This document shows positions 35,601 to 46,729 of a stretch of DNA of 64,000 nt, piece after piece; positions within the stretch are counted from its first letter, which is position 1, and each line of letters begins with the position of its first letter. The notes beneath the pieces are model-generated. The model was not told where the DNA came from and searched no databases. It saw only the letters and a list, made by a program, of their open reading frames with translations. The translations under genes and the position numbers were made by a program. This stretch comes from Pictodentalium vernedei (lineage: Eukaryota > Mollusca > Scaphopoda > Dentaliida > Dentaliidae): positions 203,071,262-203,135,261 of the forward strand of contig CM062292.1 in NCBI GenBank assembly GCA_031216915.1, read 5' to 3'.

Positions 35601-37255
35601 TTAATTACGTTACAGTGTCTTCAACACCCCTTGTAGATTCTCTATTTCAAGTTCCACAGGCCTAGGCGCGAATCATCATCCATAGAATATTCAAAATCAA
35701 CTGCTTGTACACCAGTCTGAGTCCCAGTATTGTCCGTATTAGATCATTTTTTACTAGTCAGGTAAAACAAAGCGAAATTATTGAACTCTACTTCGAATCG
35801 GAGATGCATAGTCTGTGAGGGCTTGTCTAACGTAGAGGTCATGTCTAATGTAGAGGTCTTTACCCCATATACTCTTGCTCAAGATTTATCAGCTATAGGT
35901 GGGATGCCCTTGATTCCCTCTTGCAAATATTTGTCTGGATATATATCACTCAAACTACAAGCATACCAGTTGTAAGATCGGACTTATTCAGGGGTGAAGC
36001 CCCCCCCCTTCCCCGTCCCGGTGCCATCATAACTTGAATGTAATAGCATCCCTTCTTTCCAATTTTCGACTGTTTCGTGGCAAGAAGGGTTTGTCTATCC
36101 TCACCAAATATGTCTGCTCTGCGGGCAAAGGCACCCAGTTATTGATGAATCCTGAGCATCAGCCAATCATCTTAAATAGCCCTCTACTATAGTCGAAATT
36201 AATGGTGGAAACATCATCAATATACACAGGTAATACTTCTAGTGAACTTACACCCAGTGAATCATTTTCCCCTCCACCAAATATCACGACATATTATTCT
36301 TACTTGTGACATGTCCCATGGCCCCTCATAGTAACAAGATCGGTGAGTTCGTTGCTGTGGGGTGTCATGGTACATGAGTCGATGCGAAGGAAAACGCTCC
36401 TAGTTCTTCGTTGAATGTTTCCAGAACCAGCACCTACTTGCTGGTCTTGGAAATATTTAACCAGTGAGCTCGTTGCTGTTGGGTGTCATGGTATATGAGT
36501 CGAGGCAAAGGAAAACGCTCCTAGTTCTTCATTAAATATTTCCCAAACCAGCACCTACTTACCATTGAAGCAACTGCTACCATATGGCCTTTTCTTGTAA
36601 CACACCACAAAGTTATCAAAAAACATGAAATTTGTGAACGTTTCAACCTATAAAAAATATGCCCCCACCTCCATGCTCTATTTTGTTATGGGAGCACATA
36701 GCAAACTGGACCCCCTCCAATTATCAGCTAACGGAAACCCATCTGACGCATCGACGGACCAGTGTATGGAACATCCACATCACCCAAATGCAGTAGTAAT
36801 TCTTGCCCCCCCACAAGCTGACTTCACCCATAACTTATATATATATATAAACATTTCACACATATTTTGTATATATTTATACTTCCTTACTCTTTGTGTC
36901 TTACACATCGTTCATTCGTCAGTCTATTTATCCTATCTTACCCTTTACGTCATTTCCTCTTGCCAAGCCAGATTGAATACTTTTTGCTTTTGAATACAAA
37001 TTAGTGGCTTAAATATAACCTGATTTCAAAACTAATCCTATATATAATGTGCTCACTCGAAGCATTCCGGGCTCGCATAGGGAATTTCAATTTACTAGTC
37101 TTTGCTAGTAAATTAAAACAATGTCTGCCAAAAAACAGCTCCATTTGTGGGTTAATCTACCTCCTCATGCGTCTCAGTGGTGTTGGGCTACTTAAAAGCT
37201 TCACCTTCATGATCTGTCATTTTGGGGGCAATCCAATGAAACCACCCCCTACTTT
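35601..37255 (+). other. LINE 5' region without convincing ORF1
   Basis: Holds a duplicated block of about 120 bp (around GGTGTCATGGTAYATGAGTCG at 36362 and 36484, then GGAAAACGCTCCTAGTTCTTC) and a TATATA stretch near 36838. Frames at 36625-36993 and 37047-37259 show no nucleocapsid-like motif, so I do not call ORF1. Confidence 0.5.
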
Positions 37256-40200
37256 TTGAATTTCCCCCACACATTTCAGCATTGTTATAGACCGGCCAGT
37301 ATTTCAAAGTCTATGTCTAGTTTGAAAGTATTGACCACATTCGTCCTATATTGTTTGTTCTGCTATTTGGCCATAAGCTTGTTACTATCTGGGGACATTG
37401 AAACCAACCCTGGTCCTAACTCTCACAGCCCATTTCATAATCAAAACACTCTAACAATTGTTCATCTCAACATCCAAAGCCTCAAACCGAAACTAGATAT
37501 TATTCAATATGAATTCGCTTCAATGATATTATTGCCCTGAGTGAGACATGGCTGGATCCAAACGATTCCACATCCGATATCATACTAGATGGGTTCCATG
37601 AACCGTTGAGATTCGACCGCTCATCAAGGGGAGGTGGTGTTGCCATTTACATTAAAGAAGGCATCTCATTTAGACAAAGACCTGATCTCGACACATCAAA
37701 TACGGAATGCCTTTGGGCTGAGATATTCACGAAAAAGGGTAGGTCATTATTATTAGGAGTATTCTATCGTCCACCAAATAGTCCCCCAGATGCATGGGGT
37801 GCCATATCGTCATCCATTGAAAAAGCTAGAGACACGTCAATTGGTGACTTAATTGTAACAGGTGATTTTAATGATAACCAATTGTTTTCCTCAAGAGGTA
37901 GCGTTTCTGATATAACCAATTATTTTAATCTTAGACAGCTTGTGAGGGAACCAACTTGTTTTACTGAGACATCGGCAACATTGCTTGATCTCTTTGCTGT
38001 CAGTGACACAGTACACGTGGAAGCATGCGACGTTCTTGAACCAGTTATCCCAGACATGATCCGCTATCATTGTCCAATTTCAATGGAGGTTGAATTCCTG
38101 AAACCAATCTCGCCAGCTTTCAAAAGGAGGATATGGCTTTATCCTCAAGGTAATTACGAGGCATTAAACAAGGCTTTCTCCAACGCCGACTGGGATTCCA
38201 TCTTTGATACTCAATGTCTCGATACTATAGTTTCCAGTCTCACCGCTAAAATACTTGATACTGCATCCAGATATATACCCAACAAAATCATTACTTCGAG
38301 AATAAACCAACCAAAATGGATGCACAATGAAATAAGACTACTAATAAGACAACGTAAAAGTCTTTACCGCATTGCTAAACGTACGAATTTCCCACACGCC
38401 TGGGTCAAATACAAACTTAGATGTAATGAAGTTGTTTCGGCTGTTAGGAAGGCCAAATACTTACAATTCTCAAAAGTTCAGTCCACATTGATGAGCAAAG
38501 ACACCCCAGCATCGCAGTGGTGGAAGACTCTAAAAACACTACTTGGTAGCAGTCACGCAACAAGCATTTCCACCCCGGTCCACTCAGACAAAATATACTT
38601 CTCAAGTTCTGAGAAAGCTGAAGTGTTCAATGAAGTGTTCAATGCCTCCCTACCGGATGCACCACCCCATGTCTCACGTGTTATTGATAACATTATTCTA
38701 CACTGCAGTGACGTATATGCCGCAATGAAGTCTATAAAAGTGTCCAAGGCGTTTGGCCCCGATCAAATAAGCCCGCGTCTCTTAAAAGAATGTAAATCCT
38801 CTCTCTGTGAGCCACTTTCAATCTTATTTAACATACTACTGAACAATTCGTACTTTCCGTCACTATGGAAAAAAGCAAATGTCACCCCAATCCTAAAAAA
38901 ACAACCGTCTAACTTAGTGACTAATTATCGTCCGATATCACTTATCAGCTGTGTTGGTAAAATATTTGAAAAATCTGTATTCAAATGCCTGTGGCAGTTT
39001 TTGAGCGAAAATAATATTCTTAGTCAATTTCAATCAGGTTTTACACCAAGGGATTCGACAGTCCTCTAATTAACTGATATCTATGACGAATTTTGTCGGG
39101 CTCTAGATGAAAGGAAAGAAGTGAGGGTTGTTTTCTGTGATGTCAGTAAGGCCTTTGACAAGGTATGGCATGCTGGTCTAATCCACAAGCTGGAAAGTAT
39201 TGGGGTTTCGGGGGAACTCTTACGATTTTTGAAATCGTATCTTTCGGAAAGATCGCAGCAGGTTGTGGTAGCTTCGGAGGAATCTTCATGGAGACCAATC
39301 AATGCTGGTGTACCCCAGGGATCAATACTTGGACCCCTACTGTTCTTGATATACATAAACGACATAACCAGAGATTTACTTAATAGTATACGCCTCTTTG
39401 CGGACGATACTTCTTTATATTTAATTATTGAGAACCCGGAGCAAGCCTCGTCCATAATCAATCATGATTTGACCACAATCGATCATTGGGCCAAAACCTG
39501 GTTGTTTGAGTTCAATCCTAACAAAACAGAGAGTATGTTGATATCACGTAAAAATATCCCTAACTCCCATCCACCCTTATATTTAGGTGACTCAGCGATT
39601 GCGGAAGTTCGCAACCATAAACACTTGGGCCTCATACTGAACAGTACATGTACATGGAACGACCATATTGACCACATCTGCTCCAAAGCCTGGTCTCGTA
39701 TAGACCTGCTGAGGAGGCATAAATTTAGTCTTGATTGCAGTGTCTTAGAAAAGATATATTTTGCCTTTATAAGGCCTCTTCTTGAATATGCGAATACTGT
39801 CTGGGATAATTGTTCTGTGACTAATGTCGCTCAACTTGAAAAAATACAAATTGCAGCTGCAAGAATCATCACGGGAGCTACAATGAGTGCCAGTAAGCTT
39901 CTTTTATATACGGAAACACGTTGGGACTCTTTGTAAGAAAGACGCCGCAAACATAAATTAATTCAGTATTTCAAAATGTATCATCATATGTCTCCCCCAT
40001 ACATTTCAAATAAGGTTCCTCGACTTATCTCAATGACGAATCCATCACTTAGTCTCCAATCTAGTCAGAACCACCGAGTCCCCTTCTGTCGAACGCAACT
40101 GTATCGGCCCTCTTTTATCCCCAACGTCACTGATCAGTGGAATAACTTGCCCTTACCTGTCCACGAGAATTCATCGTTGACTAACTTTAAAACTTTCTTG

Positions 40201-40547
40201 AGCAATGGTTACCAAAGACCCCCAAAGTTCTTCAATGATGCGAAATCTCGCAGGGCCCAGATATCACTGCAGGCTGCGGTTACACTGTAGTAACCTCAAT
40301 TCACATCTATATGAAAACCATTTATGACCAAGCCCCCTGTGTCAGTGTGGCGAGCTTGAAACTACTGATCATTTTCTCCTTCAGTGTCCTTTGTTCTCGA
40401 ACGCTCTCAACATCTCGATTAATTTACTCCCATATACAGTAGACACATCCATACTCTTGTTTGGATCTGAATTCCTAAACAACGAGGATAACAGCCTTAT
40501 TTTTGACGTAGTCCATGACTTTATTTTATCCACTAAACGATTTTAGT
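37256..40547 (+). pseudogene. LINE endonuclease-reverse transcriptase, near-intact but broken
   Basis: The product would nick target DNA and copy the element RNA. N-terminus: a hydrophobic stretch (residues 24-45), then the 2A motif LLLSGDIETNPGP (42-54). Next is an APE-type endonuclease (LNIQS, IALSETWL, GVFYRPPNSPP, VTGDFNDNQ) and a reverse transcriptase (NYRPISLISC, FCDVSKAFDKVW, GVPQGSILGPLLF, LFADDTSLYL). A terminal CQCGELETTDHFLLQC zinc segment follows. Breaks: a frameshift at about 37510-37525, CAA-to-TAA stops at 39067 and 39934, a frameshift at about 40255 and a stop near 40330. The stops are judged against the intact relative at 55870-58763. Few breaks means a recent insertion. Confidence 0.88.
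37379..37417 (+). other. 2A translational-skipping motif, LLLSGDIETNPGP
   Basis: Matches the D(V/I)ExNPGP core of 2A peptides, at which ribosomes skip the Gly-Pro bond. The preceding 20 residues are hydrophobic, like a signal sequence. 2A motifs at the N-terminus of CR1-like LINE proteins are known from sea urchin, amphioxus and molluscs. Function here is inferred. Confidence 0.85.
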
Positions 40548-41238
40548 AAGTTGTAAGTCACCATAATATCTCCTTCTTGCTGCTCAACACCACTGAAACC
40601 TGAAACTTGTAACATAGCCATCTCTAAATTGATGATCTGAAACCAAGTTACTGCCCGTTTATTCTACACAGTCTTAACTCAATGCACCATGTATTCAACC
40701 TGGCACCTGTAATTTTTTCCCGTCACTTTCCTCACTCTTCGATCAGTGCTTTGGCTCTTCTACCACTCTACTACTTTTTGTTTTCTTTTCTTCTTCTTTT
40801 CTCTTAACCCGAAGTTTAAACAATCTCACATATCGTTGCCTGGTTGCCGAGTCTGCTCATCAGCCCAGTCGCTGCATGTTATTGGCCTGAGAGGGTATGT
40901 GTGTTAAAAGTTTCCTTGAGTTAATCTAATCTACGATTGTAGCAACTTTGTCTTAATTAAAACACAGTGGAGGGGTGGGTGTGTTCTCGGCATCCATGTA
41001 GTGATGTGTGAGCTCTTTGACTGATCTTACACCACCTACAGGAGTATCTTTGTTAACCAACCGGGGAGACGGACTTACATAAGCTGTAAGCTTTCTGTCG
41101 GATCCCCTCTCTCACATTACCTTGTCTATCTGCTACATGTATACAATTGTATTGTTTGCTGTTCACACTTTATTTGCTTCTATTAACTGTTATTGAATAT
41201 TGTATACATATCGATTTTTTCAATAAATATTGTTTAAA
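40548..41238 (+). other. LINE 3' UTR
   Basis: No gene. The conserved stem around GACGGACTTACATAAGC (near 41070) and the end TATTGTTTAAA are shared with the minus-strand relative (55260 onwards) and are likely recognised by the reverse transcriptase. Confidence 0.65.
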
Positions 41239-42643
41239 CTAAATTATGCTGCTAAGTGGAAGGTTTTCTCAGGTAGGGATCATGCTGTTGATACCTATGC
41301 ACATCATGATAGTTTACAGATTGGATCTAATGTCTCTTTATCTAAGTTACAGAAAACTTTTCGATAAATAGACTTAGAACCCTTAGATTAATTCCTAAGT
41401 GGAATTTAGCTTAGGTTCTTCTTAAGCTTAAAAGAAGCACCATTTGAGCCTCTTGATACAGTGGACTTCAAATTCTTATGTTATAAGACAGTTTTCTCTT
41501 AGCCTTCTCTTCGTTACAGAAAACTTTTCGATAAATAGACTTAGAACCCTTAGATTAATTCCTAAGTGGAATTTAGCTTGGGTTCTTCTTAAGCTTAAAA
41601 GAAGCGCCATTTGAGCCTCTTGATACAGTGGACTTCAAATTCTTATGTTATAAGACAGCTTTCTCTTAGCCTTCTCTTCGGCTAGAAGAGTTAGTGAGCC
41701 TCAGGCACTATCTGTTGATGATTCTCACTTTCGTAGTGTAGGTAATACTACTACCTTGACTACTGAGGTTGGATTTTTGGCTAGAATCAGGCTCCTATAA
41801 GTATCCGGAACCTATTGTTATTAAGGCTCTTCCTTCTTCAAACAGGCATAGGCCTTTAATCTGTCCTGTTAGTGCTATACATTTTTTACAAACATAGATC
41901 TGAGTTTATCAGAAAGGGCGTAATGTCTCTTTCTGTCTCTGCTGCCTAATAGTAGGGACATTACGGTCCATTCTATTGCAATGTGGATTCAATTAACAAT
42001 CCGTACTGCTTATGAAAAATTATCTTCAACTCAGCAGTCTGTGCTTAAGATTTCGGCGCATGAAGTATCTGTTCCGGCAGCGTATCTGTCCTGCTGTCCT
42101 CTTTGCTCTGGGGTATTTGACCCAGGGCTAGGGAAAGGGGGGTGGGTGGGTGGGGATGGTGTTCCCTTATATCACCTGCTTTATAGTGAAAAGCAAAGGA
42201 ATACCTCCTCTGGAGTCAGTAATTCCGAGTCGGTGCCAGGATGGTTTTAAAGTGTAAAGCTAATTCATATAATATTTTTAAAAGTGTAGCTCGGTGTGAA
42301 ACATTTATATATGTCACGGATCATACGGGAGCTAATATACAATCCTCAAACACTTTTTAATGAGTATAAAGAGTCTCATTATCTGGACTATCTTTAATTA
42401 TTGGCTTTCCTTTAATAAGATTAGTATAAGAGATTATACTGGTTGTTAATAGAGATCATTGATGATTATTGTGCTCAATTACGGAATGGTATTGTGTCTT
42501 TCTTTTTTGATACAAATAAGAAAGATACATGTAAAACCTGTGCTCCTCTTCTCCTTGAGGGGATAATTCTGTTTTCATGTAATTGAGTCTATTGGAATGT
42601 CTTTTATGTCCTAGGCCCTCCAGCCTTTTTTCTATTCAGCTAA

Positions 42644-42725
42644 GTCTGGGTCATTGGTACAGTATAAAAATGTTAAAAAATTTATAGTAATTTATATATT
42701 TTTTATATTTACCAATAACCCAGAC
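42644..42725 (+). repeat. ICR of DIRS copy 3
   Basis: Same structure as in copy 1, with GTT at 42672-42674. The right inverted terminal repeat follows to 43028 and has CTGCGTATGCGCAG, a CpG-decayed form of the copy 2 palindrome. Confidence 0.85.
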
Positions 42726-43349
42726 GGGGATGGCCCTCGCATGAGTTGGGAACTCATACCTCCCTGCTGATTACATAACGCTTACCAGGCACTGGTTGTA
42801 AGAATGACATTTGTGCCAGTTTCGAGAGCTCCTTGACACTGCGTATGCGCAGTGGATAGAAAGAATGGAGAACCATATAGGACATTGAAATTTCGTTTTT
42901 TGATGCAAATTTTGGGGATTGTGGGGGCAAAATTTGTGTTTGGCCCTATAATTTAAGGAGTTAGCACCAGCTAAGTCTGGGTTATTGGTAAGTATACAAA
43001 ATATATAAATTACTATAAATTTTTTAACTTTCTGGATTAACAACTACTGTATTTTCTGGGTTAACAAAGGAACAAACTTGTTCCAAAACAGGCAAAACAT
43101 TGTCACACTGACTCACATAAATTATATGAGACAGGGTAAAAGCATTCAAGTTACATGATGACATACTTGTTCACTTGCAGGATCATTATACTGTATCAGT
43201 AGCTGGAAATGGTCATTCTCAACCTTTTAGCATTGCCTGTAGCAGACGATACTTGCAAAATAAATTCATAAATTACTAAACATTGAAAACATAATAAATT
43301 TGAATGGAGATTTTTGTATATAGGCCTAGTGGGTTTTGTTTGTTATGTT

Positions 43350-43937
43350 GGGTAAAGGGTTCATGCTGTAAATCATCAACAATATGGCAGTTATTCAGAT
43401 ATCTATTTGGAGAAGTGATTAATCGGTTAACCAAGGTTAATCCACATGATTAATCGATCAAGAAACCCCCTAAACCATTTCAGCTCTAGTTCAGATGGAA
43501 ATTGTACATGAATAATGTTGAAATAAAAGACTGAACTTAACTTCCACTTCATTAACATAACCTGTAAATAACATCTGCACTCATGCCTCCAGCCATGCTA
43601 ATTCCAGAACCACTAATCCGTACCACTGTCAAATGCAAATTTTGGGTAAAGGGTTCATGCTGTAAATCATCAACAGTATGGCAGTTATTCAGATATCTAT
43701 TTGGAGAAGTGATTAATCGGTTAACCAAGGTTAATCCACATGATTAATCGATCAAGAAACCCCCTAAACCATTTCAGCTCTAGTTCAGATGGAAATTGTA
43801 CATGAATAATGTTGAAATAAAAGACTGAACTTAACTTCCACTACATTAACATAACCTGTAAATAACATCTGCACTCATGCCTCCAGCCATGCTAATTCCA
43901 GAACCACTAATCCCTACCACTGTCAAATGCAAATTTA
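43350..43937. repeat. 294-bp tandem duplication at the end of element B copy 2
   Basis: 43350-43643 and 43644-43937 are nearly identical. The unit starts in the MITE A end (GGGTAAAGGGTTCATGC), spans the right end of element B and its flank, and ends AAATGCAAATTT. The duplication is therefore younger than the B insertion. Confidence 0.9.
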
Positions 43938-44354
43938 AAGTTTCAAAGCAGTGTCGACAATGAACTATAATCCTTATAGGTTAATCTTCAAACTGCATCA
44001 TCATGGCATGCCTTCAACAAATTCATGCCTTGATGATGTAGTCAGATTATTTCATAAGTCAGGACATGGGCCATCACAGATGGAACAAGTTAGATTAAAA
44101 GCAGATTAAAAACACACCAACTTATTTCCAAGATGCCACTGATGTGATTTGTGGTTCGATTTGGTTTCGAATAACAGGCATGGTTTGATTCGAGATTCAT
44201 TTTGAATTGAAAATGTGTGATTCGCAGGGCCCTACCTTGGGATCACTATAATAAATTTGAACTATTACTGACACTTACTATGAAGTTTGATGATAATATA
44301 AACGATTGGTTAAACTTTACTTCATACCTATGTTACGGTCATGACATAGCCAAA
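43938..44354. other. No gene; end of a hAT-like element near 44150-44225
   Basis: GATTCGAGATTC...GTGATTCGCAGGGCCCTA resembles 2445-2485 (GAATCTCGAATATTTGCAGGACCCTA), so both may be one terminus of a hAT family. The other terminus was not found. Confidence 0.4.
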
Positions 44355-44580
44355 GATACTGAACCCTGGGAAGTGAAGCAGTGCTTGTTTACTGTGGTAA
44401 ACAAACTCTGCTTCACTGGTTAAATAGGACCCAGTCATGAATGCTTGGGGTGCAAGTCCTCCAAAATAGGCAACATAGGGTATAAATGATCAAATGACCT
44501 TGACTTTCTCTGTGTTGTGGTCATGATTAGCCATTGTGCAGAAGTATGTAACCTTAAACACCAATAAATAAATAAATACA
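44355..44580 (+). mobile_element. SINE-like repeat F, copy 3
   Basis: GGGAAGTGAAGCAGTGCTTG to ACCTTAAACACC plus (AATA)n, as in copies 1 and 2. Confidence 0.7.
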
Positions 44581-45527
44581 CTTAAAGTAACCTTAAACAG
44601 CAATAATTAAACAATTCAGTGCCTAAAAGGAAGTGTTGTTTGTTTCTTGATCCATTTGGGCATCTCTTTATTGATATTTATCTACCATTATCACTGGCCT
44701 AGACATGCTGACAATTTATCAGAATTCAGGCCAAACGCTTAATTTGGAAGGAAGACTTAGTGTCCTCAATTTCCACCAAATTGTGCCAGTAAACTTTCTT
44801 TTGTATGGCCTTGTGTGAACAGTCTTTTTTCTTAGCTCTGAAATTTCTGTGTTTTCCTGGCTTCAAACATTGGATCAAGGGGAAGGATCATGTCATAAGC
44901 AGATACAACACATCAGGACAGAGGCAGACAGTGATTTGTTCAGAGCTGTGCTTTTACAAAGTTATGATTCGATTGATTAAATCTTGTGTTACCCAATTTT
45001 GGGTCCATCCCTAAACGATCACCATTCATCAACAAAGTAATTATTTTTTATTAATGTCTCCTTAAAACCTCTTTTCCTTCTCCTACTCCCCAGCTATTTC
45101 GATGCATTTTGGCTTCTTTAAGAAATGGGTTTTTTTTTTTTTACAAATTTTGCCCATTTGTTTACGTTAGAAATGGTTACCCAGGGACACAAGTCTTTGG
45201 GTACCCCCTCAAATTTGGCCCTGTTCTAGTTTGTATGGGGTTTTGGCTGTTAGTTATATTTATGGATTATTCCGACTGTCTTCACTATAGCAGATTTCAC
45301 ACGGGATGTGGTATGCTTCCAAATAATTTTTGTGGGCGTACTTGGATTCTGTATTGTGGTAATTATAGCCTGTATACGTGCCTATAATTCTAAAAGGTCT
45401 TAGATATTATTAACTCAGAATGGATCTATAATATCTATATTCAGCATGTACAGTCCCAATATCTGCCTGACAAGTTTTGTTGTATCTTATTGGTCTGTAC
45501 TTCACTGTTATTTGGCCTTAATGAAGT
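44581..45527. other. No gene seen
   Basis: AT-rich. Frames at 44805-45014 and 45109-45387 have no recognisable domain and no splice support. Confidence 0.45.
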
Positions 45528-46729
45528 TTAACCCTTTACCCAATGCAGACGATATCAAAATTTATGATTTTAGTATTTGTTTTTTCAAATTTTCAAAAAA
45601 TTTCAACGAAACCATATCATGTGACCCCTCATTGGAACGAGCTCAATGAGCTCACTCCAATGAGGGGCCACATGATATGGTTTCGTTGAAATTTTTTGAA
45701 ATATATATATTTTTAAACTGTACCAATGACCCAGACTTAGCTGGTGTTAACTCTTAAATTCTAGGGCCAAACACAAATTTTGCCCCCCCCCCCTCCAATC
45801 CCCAAAATTTGCATCAAAATCCAAAAAATATATGTCCTATGTGGTCCTCCATACTTTTATCCACTGAGCATGCTCATTACCAAGGAAGTGTGAAATTGGA
45901 GCCAAATCCCCATTCTTTGTTTGGCCCTAAAATTAGTAACATCACACTGATATCTGTGCTTTAAATCTCAGTTTAAATGATGCCAGACACATAATCATGA
46001 GAGAAATGGTGGATCTAAGGATGAAATAAAAGGATGAGAGGAAGAAACAGTGGAAGGATGTGTGTTCAGGGCTGTAACTTATAATTGTTATGAAAAATTA
46101 TTTCATGTTCCCTAATATCGGGGCATGGGCCTGATATTTTCATTCTTGCTTTGGCATTATTTTTGTAATTATTTTACAATGAAATTTCTTGGGAGTTTTG
46201 GCTTGGTAACAGAATGATAATTCTGTTTTTCCCCATGGTTTCGTCCTCACCCTAGGGTGGTTAGGCGTTTCAGTCATGCATCTACCATCCAATGTACTGC
46301 AGTTTCTTTTCAGGAAGCCTCTGTTTTACATCCGATAGCGTTAAAATTGGTTACTGATTTTAGGCCATATTTTCAGTGCCTGGAGTCTTATTTCTAGTTT
46401 TATTCACTTTTGTTCACATTGACAACGGTTACTTCACACAGTGATTCCTTGTCATCTATTTAGTTCTGCTCATAGCCAGATACATAATATTGTCTGTAAG
46501 TGTAACATTAATTTTTAGACATGATTTAAAATTTTTGTCCACACTTAGGCTTTTTTGGGATCCATTTGGGCTCATCATTCCCATTGGGAACTTGGGCTCA
46601 TTTTGAAAATTTTTTGAAAAAAATTTTTTCTTTTGAATTAATTTTCGAAATGTTTGGAATGGATTATTATTATGTACCTTTGTTTTCAAGGGTTGGTGCG
46701 AGTATGATGACTGTTTAATATTTTTTCAA

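Larger units (their letters stand above)
34577..41238 (+). mobile_element. Full-length CR1/L2-like LINE with 2A motif (14-bp TSD)
   Basis: Flanked by a perfect 14-bp duplication CTAAATTATGCTGC (34563-34576 and 41239-41252). Order: tandem 5' monomers, long 5' region, an endonuclease-reverse transcriptase frame with an N-terminal 2A motif, and a 3' UTR with a stem (GGAGACGGACTTAC ... GTAAGC). It ends AATAAATATTGTTTAAA without poly(A). 6662 bp. A truncated relative lies at 55260-58763. Clade assignment (CR1/L2/Rex1 group) rests on the protein and 3' end only. Confidence 0.88.
34310..42075 (+). pseudogene. DIRS copy 3 tyrosine recombinase, interrupted by the LINE
   Basis: The N-terminal part runs to 34576, where the LINE begins; the gene resumes at 41239. 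The second part carries a 167-bp tandem duplication (41347-41513, 41514-41680), frameshifts and stops. It ends just after the HEV of the catalytic HxxR box, so the nucleophile Tyr is deleted. Inactive. Confidence 0.8.
30643..43028 (+). mobile_element. DIRS-like retrotransposon, copy 3, split by a LINE
   Basis: Starts ATTTTTATACTGTACC and ends TTTTTTAAC, as its ICR predicts. Inverted terminal repeats are about 205 bp. Compared with element B copy 1 the insertion left no target duplication (CTGTAT/TTTC). Without the 6.66-kb LINE the element is about 5.7 kb, shorter than copy 4 because the reverse transcriptase N-terminal part is deleted near 33360. Confidence 0.9.
30547..43488. mobile_element. 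hAT-like element B, copy 2, split by DIRS copy 3
   Basis: Left end TAGAGTTGAAACAGTTAACC and right end (inverted) TAGAGCTGAAATGG with 8-bp flanks GTTCATAT and GTTCAGAT. DIRS copy 3 occupies 30643-43028. MITE A (43236-43362) lies at the same place as in copy 1. Confidence 0.82.

Noticed and set aside
36625..37259. ORF1 of the full-length LINE
   Set aside because: No nucleocapsid, PHD, esterase or coiled-coil motif; hydrophobic and AT-driven composition.
45109..45387. A possible host exon with hydrophobic segments
   Set aside because: No splice sites with matching phase and no recognisable family; AT-rich chance frame.
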